From assembly GCA_017478025.1 (NCBI GenBank), contig JAFVGZ010000003.1:301744-365743 (forward strand): a DNA stretch of 64,000 nucleotides, read 5' to 3'. Source of the stretch: Prevotella sp. Lineage in GTDB: Bacteria; Bacteroidota; Bacteroidia; Bacteroidales; Bacteroidaceae. Under the pieces are notes generated by a model. It was not told the origin of the DNA. It saw nothing but the letters and a program-made list of their open reading frames with translations, and did no database searches. Positions 48,858-57,943 of the stretch are shown here, piece by piece (position 1 is the stretch's first letter; each line of letters starts with the position of its first letter). A program made the position numbers and the translations under genes.

Positions 48858-49032
48858 ACAACACGCTGATTATCTGACGATTACGAGGTATACAATCGGC
48901 ACCTTTCTTAATGCAAAGGTACTAAATTATTCTGAATAATTCGTGATTTTGAAAAATAATTTTGCATTTTTCAAAATATATACACCTATTTTGACTTATA
49001 TCATTGTAATTCAGCTGTTTAAGCCTTTTTAG

Positions 49033-49087
49033 ATATACACCTATAACTACACTAGATATACACTAGATATACACTAAAAGTACACCT
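49033..49087. repeat. Iteron-like array, left arm
   Basis: Four units of about 11 bp (atatacacta type) ending gtacacct. The first 22 bp are exactly the reverse complement of 49574-49595. Together the two arrays form an inverted repeat around 442 bp of gene-free sequence. The flanks (about 48970-49032 and 49597-49660) also show weaker inverted similarity. Confidence 0.7.
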
Positions 49088-49242
49088 GGTCAAAGCCCTT
49101 GCCCAGAGGGCATCTCTCCCCCTAAGAGGAAAGAGGGAAGCCCCACCCCGTCCCTCCCCTGGGGAGGGGGAAGGGGCATTACAGGACACCTATCAGATTG
49201 AAGATTAAACTGTACTAGTGAGCCACTTTGGTCGCGCGTGCA

Positions 49243-49344
49243 AGTAACTTAGCTTACGCATGTGAGTAATTTCCGTTACGCTTGTAAGTAACTTCGCTTA
49301 TGCTTGTGAGTAACTTCGCCTACGCTTGTGAGTAACTTCGCCTG
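49243..49344. repeat. Tandem 22-bp repeat
   Basis: Four complete and one partial copy of a 22-bp unit (agtaacttcgcctacgcttg and variants) start at 49243, 49265, 49287, 49309 and 49331. It is related in its agtaactt core to the 17176-17255 cluster. It lies inside the iteron-flanked segment. Diverged element B copies follow at 49376-49414 and about 49477-49505. Confidence 0.75.
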
Positions 49345-49529
49345 TAGCCAGACAAGACACGAGAGGCAATTCGTTCGCTCGGCACTTTGTGACGCTTGCG
49401 TAAAGTATTGGAGCATTTAGAGCCCCTTGATAAGGGGCGGCTATAATGCAGGGTTAAAACGTAATTTGTCAATTTGTTCGCTCGGCTCTTAAAGAGACGC
49501 TTTTTTCTAAAGATAAAAAGAATTCGCTC

Positions 49530-49596
49530 AGGTGTATATTTGGTGTATATTTAGTGTATATTTAGTGTATATTTAGTGTAGTTATAGGTGTATATT
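49530..49596. repeat. Iteron-like array, right arm
   Basis: Five to six 11-bp units (gtgtatattta) with an interrupting gttatag, in inverted orientation to 49033-49087 but one unit longer. Confidence 0.7.
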
Positions 49597-49663
49597 AAAA
49601 ATGGGTTAATCCGTTTATTTTCTTGCAGTTACGGTATTGTTTGTGTATATATTTAAAAAAAAC

Positions 49664-49826
49664 TATGCCAAAATTATTTGAAAACAACGAGGAAAACTCT
49701 GTTCCAAACAGAGGAGCAGAAAAGAATCCAACCGCTTTTCGACTTGGAGAAACTCGTGAGGTGTATTGGGTGACGCATCGACAAGGTCAGGAAAAGGACA
49801 AGGACGACGAGAAAATAGAAGTATAA
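49664..49826 (+). CDS. Possible 54-residue protein
   Basis: A short charged product (starting MPKLFENNEENSVPNRG, ending DKDDEKIEV) with a plausible EVYWVTHRQG strand. There is no clear ribosome-binding site and no recognisable domain. The frame extends to 49623, but the ATG at 49664 is more likely. It could be a small gene at the edge of the defence operon or chance. Confidence 0.35.
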
Positions 49827-49977
49827 GAATTTTAATTTAAGAATATCAATACACATCAACTAACGAAACTCGCCAGCATGACCATTTTATCCCCTTCACT
49901 TAAAGCCTTCCACCTTCGTTATACATTAAAATAGGTAAAAATCGCGTTAAAGTATTACATGTTTCGATTTTTTTTGT

Positions 49978-49985
49978 TACCTTTG
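49978..49985 (+). promoter_or_regulatory. Putative -7 box of the defence operon
   Basis: TACCTTTG is identical to the -7 boxes of the S6 operon and mutA. A TTTG at the ideal -33 distance is not present. Transcription would begin near 49992, giving a leader of about 285 bases before the first gene of the operon. Confidence 0.5.
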
Positions 49986-50068
49986 CTCCCGCATTGTGGC
50001 TATTGCCTGAGTTTTTTTGACGAAAGGTGATGTAGATTGCTGCGATGTGAAGTATTTTATTGGCAAAG

Positions 50069-50270
50069 TTGATAGTATCAACTATCTGACAAGGTTCCAT
50101 ACTGCAAAGTCCTGGAAAAACTTTATTGGAACGAACCTTCGAGGAAGTTCGGTACGCCGTAATAGGCGTACCCTTTCTCTGTATTTCGTTCCAGCCTATT
50201 TTTCCAGGACAGGCGCAGTAAGGAAGTACGGTAAGAAGAGGGTACGTTCTTTTTTGCCTATTACGGAACT
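50069..50270 (+). ncRNA. Structured 5' leader RNA of the defence operon
   Basis: A 12-bp perfect stem (50109-50120 with 50199-50210) encloses a 9-bp stem (50127-50135 with 50185-50193). Inside lie a short hairpin (50137-50147) and an 8-bp hairpin with six-base loop (50151-50172, ggtacgcc paired with ggcgtacc). Downstream, 50256-50266 is an 11-base complement of 50157-50167, and 50240-50246 complements 50167-50173. These pairings would break the last hairpin, so two folds compete. A small palindrome (gttgat-atcaac) lies at 50069-50083. It could be a regulatory leader or a separate small RNA. Confidence 0.5.
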
Positions 50271-50277
50271 TAAATCA

Positions 50278-51147
50278 ATGAAGAAGATAAATAAGTACAC
50301 ATTTTCTGGGCACGAGTCATTTCCCTGCAAGTCATTGTGGCTGAAAAAGGGTTATGATTTTATAGTTGCTGGCAACGAGTTTAACAAACCTGATGCCGTA
50401 ATAGGTTTGGGAGTTGGTAAAAACATGGTATCATCCATTCGTTATTGGCTGAAAGTTTTCGGAATAACAGAAAATGATGAGATTACTTGGATGGGTAGCT
50501 ACCTATTCAATGAAAATGGCGGAAAGGACCAGTACCTTGAAGATATTGCTACGTTATGGTTATTGCACTTTACATTAGCATTCTCAGCCGAGGCAAGTCT
50601 ATACAACATGTTCTTTTGCGGATTGCAAAGAGAAAGAGCGCGTTTCGATAGAGAGCAAGTTGTAAATTATGTAAAACGAAAAATGATAGAGGCTGGAAAG
50701 GCTACAATGTTTAATGCGAATACTGTCAAAAAGGATGTAGCAGTATTGTTACAGAATTACGCATTACCCCGTAAACCTCAATCAAACGAAGATTACTCTT
50801 CTCTGCTGATAGATCTTGACTTGATAAGACAAGACCCTGAAGGAAAATCTTATTACTTCAATGTTGATGGAAAAAGGAAGGTCACGAATGAAATCTTTCT
50901 CTATGCTCTTTTAAAGTTAAGAGAACAAGAGCAAGATAACACCATTTCATATGAGACTATACAAGACAAAATAGGACTGATATTCTGCATGCAAGACTAT
51001 GAGACAATAGAAATGCTTAAGGCATTGTCTGATAAGTATAAGAAATACTTTACCTATAGTGATGTTGCAGGCATAAAACAAGTTCAGTTTACAGCAGACT
51101 TGGATAGTAAGAAAATTTTAGACAAATATTATGGTACGGACATTTAG
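50278..51147 (+). CDS. sspB: DUF4007 protein, SspB-like phosphorothioation nickase
   Basis: 289 residues. The N-terminus (KYTFSGHESFPCKSLWLKKG) with AVIGLGVGKNMVSSIRYW and WLLHFTLAFS is characteristic of DUF4007. In published Ssp systems, SspB has this domain and nicks DNA so that sulfur can replace a backbone oxygen on one strand. The order with the next two genes matches sspB-sspC-sspD. The frame is open from 50017, but those codons lie in the structured leader, so the ATG at 50278 is preferred. The stop overlaps the next gene by 17 bases. DNA here is clearly more AT-rich than in the flanks. Confidence 0.82.
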   Translation: MKKINKYTFSGHESFPCKSLWLKKGYDFIVAGNEFNKPDAVIGLGVGKNMVSSIRYWLKVFGITENDEITWMGSYLFNENGGKDQYLEDIATLWLLHFTLAFSAEASLYNMFFCGLQRERARFDREQVVNYVKRKMIEAGKATMFNANTVKKDVAVLLQNYALPRKPQSNEDYSSLLIDLDLIRQDPEGKSYYFNVDGKRKVTNEIFLYALLKLREQEQDNTISYETIQDKIGLIFCMQDYETIEMLKALSDKYKKYFTYSDVAGIKQVQFTADLDSKKILDKYYGTDI

Positions 51148-54100
51148 TTTATCCGCAAATATAGAAAATGGTTTTGCTGAGGGTACACATTATCTTGTAA
51201 CGCCCAATGCCCAAAAAGCAATACACAACATAGTAAATGATTTCCAATCCGGAATACATGCATTTACTATTATAGGTTCATATGGCACAGGTAAATCAAG
51301 TTTTCTTCTGGCATTAGAGGAAGATTTGAAGAAATCAAGCAAGAAGAAGATACTGTTTGACTCTAAAAACCTATCAAAGGCTAAAGACTATGAAATACTG
51401 AATATTGTAGGTGACTATTCGGAGTTATCTTCTTTGCTAAGCAAGGCATTAAATGTAGAAGGAAGTTCAACAAGCATACTTGATGAACTGAAAGCCTATT
51501 ACAATAAATGTCAAAAGAAAGGGAAATTTTGCGTTATTGTTATAGACGAGTTTGGCAAAGTGCTGGAGCATGCAGCCAAGAACAATCCAGAGAAGGAGCT
51601 ATACTTCTTGCAGAAGCTTGCGGAATACATTAATCTTCCATCACGCAATATTCTTCTTCTTACCACCTTGCATCAGAATTTTAGTGCTTATGCAAAAGGA
51701 CTTACAGAAGAACAAGCAAACGAATGGACTAAAGTTAAGGGGCGTTTCAAAGAGATTACTTTCGTAGAACCTGTAGAGCAGCTTCTGCATCTTGCATCTA
51801 TTCAACTTCAGGAAGGTAATAACAAACCAAATTTGGAGGATATTGATACCTTGTATGATTTGGCAAAAGATACTCAATTCGTATCTTCTACATTCTCCAA
51901 AGAAACAGCTCAGCAGCTTTATCCGTTAGACTTGTTTGCTGCATACTCTATTACAACAGCAATACAACGGTATGGTCAAAATGAGCGTTCACTCTTTACT
52001 TTTCTCGCATCAAAGGGAAGTAACTCAATAAGCGAATTTGAACCGGCAGAGCACCTTACTTATAATTTGTCAAAAGTCTATGACTATGTTCTGTATAATT
52101 TCTATTCATACCTGAAAGATGCGAATGCTGACTCTTTGAGTTGGAGCACAATGCAGCTTTCTATAGAAAGAGTAGAAGGTCAAAGCTGGGATAGCAAGGA
52201 AGAAATGTATCAGGCTGTAAACATCATAAAAGCCATAGGACTGCTTAATCTTTTCGGTACGGCATCCTTCAAGCTGACAGCTGAGCAATTGGCAACGTAT
52301 GCTAAGAATGCTATGACAATTGCCAACCCGGAATCTGTCATACAGAAACTTGTTTCCAAAAAGATTATAAGGTTTGCTGTCTATAAAGAGCGACTGATGT
52401 TGTTTGAGGGTACAGATGTTGACCTTGAGGCAGAAATCCGTGAGGCAGGAATGATGGTTGCCCGTCCTGTTGCCTTTGTTGACGAACTGAACTTATTCTT
52501 TAACAAGAGAATCTCTCCAGTTAAAGCTCATTTCTATCAAAAAGGCACGCCAAGATTCTTTGATTATATGATAAGAGAAGAGGCTTTGGACGCAGTTCCT
52601 ACAGGAGACACAGATGGATTTATTGAATTGATATTCTCAACACGAAAAAATGCTTTAGCAGAAATAAAGAAGGTAAGTGCTGAATGGGAACACGCATTAG
52701 TATTTGCTTACTTTACAAATACTGAAGACATAATAGATCACCTATACAACATCAAGAAGTATATGTATCTATTAGACAAGGTAATAGATAAGAATGATAA
52801 GGTTGCAGTCAATGAGATAAAGAAACTGAGGGAATATGAAGAGGATTTGCTGAACAAAGCGATAAGTGATAACTTGTTTGCATATAAGAATAGAGTCGTT
52901 TGGGTTTACAACGGCAAGGAGCAGAAGGTTGAGTCACATCGTGATTTCAACAAACTGCTTTCAAGAGTATGTAATGAGGTGTATCATAAAACGCCTGTAA
53001 TGAACAACGAACTGTTCAATAAGCACAAACTTAGCGGAACTATCTCATCTGCAAAAAAGAGCTATCTTACAAATCTAATAGAAAAATATACAGATGAAGG
53101 ACTTGGTTTCCCCGCAGATAAGTTTCCTCCAGAGAAGACAATCTATTCCTCTCTGTTATTGAATACTGGCTTGCATCGTGATGGAGAATTTTCAGATGCC
53201 CCTACAGATAAAGGCTTTATGCCTCTTTGGGATGCTTGTGAAGAATTCTTGAAGAGTACAGAAAATAAAGCTAGAAAGATATCTGAACTGATTAAGATAC
53301 TTTCTGCACAACCATATAAGATAAAACAAGGTTTCCTTGACTTCTGGATACCAACATACCTTTTTATCAAACGTCAGGATTTTGCGCTATATGATGCATC
53401 AAAGAAAGCATTCATGCCCAACGTGAATATGGAGTTCTTTGAGTTGCTGCAAAAACACCCATCAGATTTCGAAATTAAGAAGTTTGCAGTAGATGGCGTA
53501 AAACTTGGATTCTTCAATCAATATCGCAAATTTATAAACTTAGGTGATGAGTTTACTATCACTAGTGCAAGTTTTATTGAGACAATAAAACCTTTCCTTA
53601 GTTTCTATCTACGTCTTGATGAATATACGAAGAATACGAGGAAGTTTGATCACGAATCTACTATGAGGTTCCGTGATGTTCTTGCTAAGGCTAAAGACCC
53701 AGAGAAGGCTTTCTTTGAAGATTTGCCTGAAGCACTCGGTTTTGATAAAGCAAAACTTAAGGAAGAGGCATTCATTAACGAGTATGGCCAGATTATCCAA
53801 AGAGCCATTAGAGAATTGCGTTCCTGCTATTCACAACTGATAGACAGGATAGAAGCAAGACTCGTGGAAGAGTTTGGCTTGAACAGTTATGACTATAACG
53901 AGTATATACTGGAGATAAGACAAAGGTTGTCTAATGTGAAGTCATACCTCTTGACGGGCAAACAACGTGAGTTCTATCATCATGTAATGACAGAATATGA
54001 TAATAGGACACAATGGTATCAATCTATCTGTTATACCATCCTTGAACAACGCTTGGATTCTCTTCGTGACGAACAAGAAGATAAACTTGCTGATGACTTA

Positions 54101-54358
54101 GTTTATCTCTTTAGAGAGTGTGAGAAGTATTCTTCTATCTCTGCAAAAGAAGGTGCCTCAAGCAATAATGAGGCATATTCGTTTGACATGGTTACGAATA
54201 GAGGAACTAATGTAAGGACGCAAACCTATGTGCTTCCAGAAAAGGATAAGTCAAAGGCAGACGAACTGGAGAAGAAGATTAGCAAACTGCTCTCTGGAGA
54301 CAATAATGTTGATGTTTGCACTCTCTTGTCAATATTAAATAAGAAGATAAACAAATGA
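51131..54358 (+). CDS. sspC: Large P-loop ATPase, SspC-like
   Basis: 1075 residues. Walker A is GSYGTGKSS at 49-57 and Walker B is CVIVIDEFGK at about 134-143, followed by ILLLTTLHQNFSAYA. The rest (about 300-1075) is long, helical and charged, without further known motifs. Size, position after DUF4007 and the start (MVRTFSLSANIENGFAEGTH) fit the ATPase of single-strand phosphorothioation systems, which supports the nickase and sulfur transferase. It overlaps the genes on both sides (17 and 4 bases), so expression is tightly coupled. BrxC/PglY-type ATPases are an alternative relative, but PglZ is absent. Confidence 0.78.
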   Translation: MVRTFSLSANIENGFAEGTHYLVTPNAQKAIHNIVNDFQSGIHAFTIIGSYGTGKSSFLLALEEDLKKSSKKKILFDSKNLSKAKDYEILNIVGDYSELSSLLSKALNVEGSSTSILDELKAYYNKCQKKGKFCVIVIDEFGKVLEHAAKNNPEKELYFLQKLAEYINLPSRNILLLTTLHQNFSAYAKGLTEEQANEWTKVKGRFKEITFVEPVEQLLHLASIQLQEGNNKPNLEDIDTLYDLAKDTQFVSSTFSKETAQQLYPLDLFAAYSITTAIQRYGQNERSLFTFLASKGSNSISEFEPAEHLTYNLSKVYDYVLYNFYSYLKDANADSLSWSTMQLSIERVEGQSWDSKEEMYQAVNIIKAIGLLNLFGTASFKLTAEQLATYAKNAMTIANPESVIQKLVSKKIIRFAVYKERLMLFEGTDVDLEAEIREAGMMVARPVAFVDELNLFFNKRISPVKAHFYQKGTPRFFDYMIREEALDAVPTGDTDGFIELIFSTRKNALAEIKKVSAEWEHALVFAYFTNTEDIIDHLYNIKKYMYLLDKVIDKNDKVAVNEIKKLREYEEDLLNKAISDNLFAYKNRVVWVYNGKEQKVESHRDFNKLLSRVCNEVYHKTPVMNNELFNKHKLSGTISSAKKSYLTNLIEKYTDEGLGFPADKFPPEKTIYSSLLLNTGLHRDGEFSDAPTDKGFMPLWDACEEFLKSTENKARKISELIKILSAQPYKIKQGFLDFWIPTYLFIKRQDFALYDASKKAFMPNVNMEFFELLQKHPSDFEIKKFAVDGVKLGFFNQYRKFINLGDEFTITSASFIETIKPFLSFYLRLDEYTKNTRKFDHESTMRFRDVLAKAKDPEKAFFEDLPEALGFDKAKLKEEAFINEYGQIIQRAIRELRSCYSQLIDRIEARLVEEFGLNSYDYNEYILEIRQRLSNVKSYLLTGKQREFYHHVMTEYDNRTQWYQSICYTILEQRLDSLRDEQEDKLADDLVYLFRECEKYSSISAKEGASSNNEAYSFDMVTNRGTNVRTQTYVLPEKDKSKADELEKKISKLLSGDNNVDVCTLLSILNKKINK

Positions 54359-55455
54359 AAGTTAGACACATATTAGGTATCTCTGGCGGTAAAGATAGCG
54401 CAGCTTTAGCCATCTATCTGAAGAAAACATACCCTTCGCTAAAGATTGAGTATTACAATTCAGATACTGGATGTGAATTGGCTGAGACCGAAACACTCAT
54501 CAATCGTCTTGAGGCATACTTAGGAAAGATAGAACGCTTGAGGGCTGCCGAAGGTAGTCCTGAGCCAACTCCATTCCATCATTTCCTTAAAGCTATGGGT
54601 GGTTTCTTGCCATCTCCACAAGCAAGGTGGTGCACAAAGAAGATGAAGCTGGATAAGTTTGAGGAATATGTTGGTGATGACTATGCCGTTTCATACGTAG
54701 GTATAAGAGGTGACGAGGATAGAGATGGATACATTTCATCAAAGCCAAATATACAAGCGGTATTCCCATTCCGAAAAAACATATGGAGTATAGATGTCAT
54801 CAACAAGTTTCTTCATAAAGAAAATCTTGATCAGATAGTCAGCATCTATGAAAAACTTTGTCCAGAAGGTTTCCTGCGTGATGAGATTATAGAAGCCGTG
54901 AAGAAGCCTATCACGAAGCAGTTCTATTATTCAAAGAAACTGAATATGCTGCTCGATTATGATATTAAGTTGTTTAATCATGCGGTATTCGAGTTTCTGA
55001 AAACAACAGATTATCCTGTCGGGAAACTCGATGATTTCCCCTTACTGGATAATACAGATGTTCTCGTAAAGGAAGATATATTCAGACTTCTCCGAGAAAG
55101 TGGTGTGGGCGTTCCAGCTTATTACGAAGAGATTCCTTTCGAGGTTGATGGTGAGACAGGAACATACTGCAGAAGTCGCTCTGGTTGCTATTTCTGTTTC
55201 TTCCAGCAAAAGATAGAATGGATATGGCTCTACGAACAACACCCAGACCTTTATGAGAAGGCTATGGAGTTTGAGAAAGATGGTTATACATGGAACCAAA
55301 GCGAGAGTCTTGCTGACTTGATAAAACCTGAACGTGTACGCCAAATAAAGTTGGATATAATTCGCCGCCAAAAGGAGAGTCAGAAGAACAATAAGGGTAC
55401 AACCCTTGTTGACATCCTTGGTGACGATATAATGTGTACGAACTGTTTTATATAA
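54355..55455 (+). CDS. sspD: PAPS-reductase-like sulfur-transfer enzyme, SspD/DndC-like
   Basis: 366 residues of the PP-loop ATP pyrophosphatase superfamily. The PP-loop is SGGKDS at 10-15, with YYNSDTGCELAET following. Cysteines C93 (RWCTKKMK), C272, C278 and C281 (CRSRSGCYFC) are placed to bind a 4Fe-4S cluster as in DndC. A C-terminal CTNC adds two more. In known systems this enzyme activates the DNA backbone with ATP and inserts sulfur. Start and end overlap or closely abut the neighbours (4-base overlap, 10-base gap). Confidence 0.83.
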   Translation: MKVRHILGISGGKDSAALAIYLKKTYPSLKIEYYNSDTGCELAETETLINRLEAYLGKIERLRAAEGSPEPTPFHHFLKAMGGFLPSPQARWCTKKMKLDKFEEYVGDDYAVSYVGIRGDEDRDGYISSKPNIQAVFPFRKNIWSIDVINKFLHKENLDQIVSIYEKLCPEGFLRDEIIEAVKKPITKQFYYSKKLNMLLDYDIKLFNHAVFEFLKTTDYPVGKLDDFPLLDNTDVLVKEDIFRLLRESGVGVPAYYEEIPFEVDGETGTYCRSRSGCYFCFFQQKIEWIWLYEQHPDLYEKAMEFEKDGYTWNQSESLADLIKPERVRQIKLDIIRRQKESQKNNKGTTLVDILGDDIMCTNCFI

Positions 55456-55465
55456 GAAATGAGGT

Positions 55466-57691
55466 ATGCTATACGAAGTAGAATGGGCACTTGATGGAAC
55501 TTACAGGCCTGGCGAGGAAAACTCACCAGAGAAGTTCTTTAACGACTGTCTGGAAAATAGTAAAGAATTTGATTTGCAGTTGGGCTATTTTAGTTCAGCA
55601 ACGATAAGCGTGCTTGCTGATGGATTTGCTTCGTTCATAGCAAAAGGAGGAAAGATGCGATTGGTTATTAACCATATCGTTTCAGATAAGGACAAAGATG
55701 CTATAAGTAAAGGTGTTAATGGTGGGTATATTGATTGTTTTGATTTGACTGATTTTGAATCATTAAAGAACACCTTTGATGAATATCAGCAACAATTCTT
55801 TGATTGCCTTGCTTTCCTGATATACGAAAAACGAATAGAAATACGCATAATAAAACCTCGGAACAAAAAGGGTATTGCCCATACTAAATCTGGGCAGTTC
55901 CGTGATGGTGACAGCACTACATCTTTTACGGGGTCTGCCAACTTTACCATAAACGGTCTTTTCAATAATCTTGAAGAAATAAAGATTGACAGAAGCGATT
56001 CTGTTGATAAGATGGTTCAGAACCGGATAAAGAGCCAAAAGGAGGATTTTGACTCCATCATGATGTGTAAGAAACGCAATATTGAATACCTGTCACCAGA
56101 TAATTTGGTTTCTGCTATTACCACCAATTTTGGAGATAAGGACATAGAAGAGCTGCTTGATGTAGAGAACAAACTTCGTGAGATAAAGAGACGCAAGCAA
56201 GCAGAAGCAAAAGAGCGTGAAGGTCTTGTAACCGAACCTTGGGAAGATATAGAGCCACATTTCCCTTATCCATCTGGACCTCGTGAATACCAGAAGAAAG
56301 CCTTTGAGAATTGGAAAAACAATGGGCAGAGAGGCTTGTTTGCTATGGCTACTGGTACAGGTAAGACAATAACATCCTTGAATTGCCTTTACGAAATTTA
56401 CAAACGCAAAGGATATTATAAGGCTATAATACTTGTTCCTACCATCACCCTTGTCAACCAATGGGAGCAAGAATGTAGGAAATTTCAGTTCACGAATATC
56501 ACAAAGGTATATTCGAAGAATCCTAATTGGCGTGACGAGGTGGAACAAATAAGCTTTAAGGAGAAATATAAAAGTCCTAAAGAACCAGAGGTTTCATATA
56601 TTATTATTTCTACTTACGCATCCTATACGAGAGAAAAGGTCTTTAAGATTCTTAACAGCTTTGATAAGAAACGCCTGCTAATGATTGCAGACGAATGCCA
56701 CAATATGGCTTCAGGCTCATTAAGAAAGCGTCTCAAAGACATTCCATATCTAAGAAGGATAGGACTTTCTGCAACTCCAGAACGTCAGTTTGATGAAGAA
56801 GGTAATAAAAAATTGCGATATTTCTTCGGTTCAGAAGACCACTACACATATGAGTATAGTATGGAGGAAGCAATACATAATGGAGTCCTCTGTAAATATA
56901 TGTATTACCCACATTTGGTAAAGTTAATGCCGGAAGAGATGGATGAGTATGTGCGGTTATCAAATAAAATTGCGAGGTACTATAACTTTAATAAAGAGTG
57001 CTTTGATAATATTGATGAAGAACTTAAGAAATTATTATTAATAAGGAAGAAGATTGTTCATAAAGCTGCCCGAAAACTTGAAGCCTTCAAAGATATTGTA
57101 GAAAAGCGGTACCAAGAGAAAGGAAATTTGAAATTTACTCTAGTATATGTGCCAGAGGGCAATAAGCCTGACTATTTGGGTGAAAATGATGAGTTTGACG
57201 AATATGAAGATATTAAAGATGACAAAGAAGCAGAACACCTGATAGATCAATTTACCCAAGTCGTTGCGGACGTTGATGATCATATCACAGTCAGGAAATT
57301 CGTGTCCGGTCAAAAAGACAGAGAAGAAATTCTTGGTGATTTCGCTAGCGGAAAGCTCCAAGTACTCACTTCTATGAAATGTTTGGATGAAGGCGTAGAT
57401 GTTCCAAGGAGTGAACTTGCAATCTTTTGTTCTAGTACAGGTAATCCGCGCCAATTTATTCAGCGAAGAGGTCGTGTATTAAGGACACATCCTGACAAGA
57501 ACATGGCGGAACTCCATGACCTCGTAGTAGTTCCAGAAGTTAATCCTTATAGCGACTGTTACAGAATGGAACAATCATTGTTAAAAGGAGAACTCGCTCG
57601 TGTAAATAATTTTGCTCAACTATCAGAGAATCCTTCTTATTCAGAAATAGAGTTACGAGAAGTGTTAGATCATTATGGCCTAAATTTATAA
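55466..57691 (+). CDS. PLD-nuclease/DEAD-box helicase fusion
   Basis: 741 residues. The N-terminal part (1 to about 180) resembles a phospholipase-D nuclease: LQLGYFSSATISVLADGF, then HTKSGQFRDG and FTGSANFTINGL. The spacing from HxK to Asp is one residue longer than the usual HxK(x)4D. The helicase part has REYQKKAFENW (Q-motif-like), Walker A ATGTGKT at 295-301, ADECHNMASG (DECH at 409-412), GLSATPERQFD and motif VI FIQRRGRVLRTHP. It probably unwinds or cuts invading DNA. It stands where an SspF-, SspG- or SspH-type effector is expected; I do not assign the letter. Confidence 0.82.
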   Translation: MLYEVEWALDGTYRPGEENSPEKFFNDCLENSKEFDLQLGYFSSATISVLADGFASFIAKGGKMRLVINHIVSDKDKDAISKGVNGGYIDCFDLTDFESLKNTFDEYQQQFFDCLAFLIYEKRIEIRIIKPRNKKGIAHTKSGQFRDGDSTTSFTGSANFTINGLFNNLEEIKIDRSDSVDKMVQNRIKSQKEDFDSIMMCKKRNIEYLSPDNLVSAITTNFGDKDIEELLDVENKLREIKRRKQAEAKEREGLVTEPWEDIEPHFPYPSGPREYQKKAFENWKNNGQRGLFAMATGTGKTITSLNCLYEIYKRKGYYKAIILVPTITLVNQWEQECRKFQFTNITKVYSKNPNWRDEVEQISFKEKYKSPKEPEVSYIIISTYASYTREKVFKILNSFDKKRLLMIADECHNMASGSLRKRLKDIPYLRRIGLSATPERQFDEEGNKKLRYFFGSEDHYTYEYSMEEAIHNGVLCKYMYYPHLVKLMPEEMDEYVRLSNKIARYYNFNKECFDNIDEELKKLLLIRKKIVHKAARKLEAFKDIVEKRYQEKGNLKFTLVYVPEGNKPDYLGENDEFDEYEDIKDDKEAEHLIDQFTQVVADVDDHITVRKFVSGQKDREEILGDFASGKLQVLTSMKCLDEGVDVPRSELAIFCSSTGNPRQFIQRRGRVLRTHPDKNMAELHDLVVVPEVNPYSDCYRMEQSLLKGELARVNNFAQLSENPSYSEIELREVLDHYGLNL

Positions 57692-57706
57692 AAAAACAAA
57701 TAAACT

Positions 57707-57943
57707 ATGACAAACAAAGAAAGAATGTTGCATATGGTTCTTGACGATCCGAAATTGCAAGAACTATACGATTATGACAAATCTGAATACGAGGACTTAT
57801 ATCAGGCCCTAAATTCAGAAAATGTCGTCGTTGTTGCAGTAGCTCGTATTATAAAAGATTTAAACGGTTCTACAGAAGATAGCGACCAGAAGAAAGTTTA
57901 TATGACCGTGTTTAACTACATAAATGAGAATTACATACTATGA
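57707..57943 (+). CDS. 78-residue acidic protein of the defence operon
   Basis: A small helical protein (MTNKERMLHMVLDDPKLQEL, ending VFNYINENYIL) rich in Asp, Glu and Tyr. I do not recognise a family. It starts 15 bases after the helicase gene and its stop overlaps the start of the SMC-like gene (ATGA), so it is a real member of the operon and perhaps a subunit or adaptor of one of the two ATPases. Confidence 0.7.
   Translation: MTNKERMLHMVLDDPKLQELYDYDKSEYEDLYQALNSENVVVVAVARIIKDLNGSTEDSDQKKVYMTVFNYINENYIL

Noticed and set aside
48671-49344. Possible CRISPR array
   Set aside because: The repeats are of several types, unevenly spaced and without unique spacers of constant length; no cas genes in the window.
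50017-50277. N-terminal extension of the DUF4007 gene
   Set aside because: The extra 87 codons fall within a strongly structured leader and resemble no protein; the family start matches the ATG at 50278.
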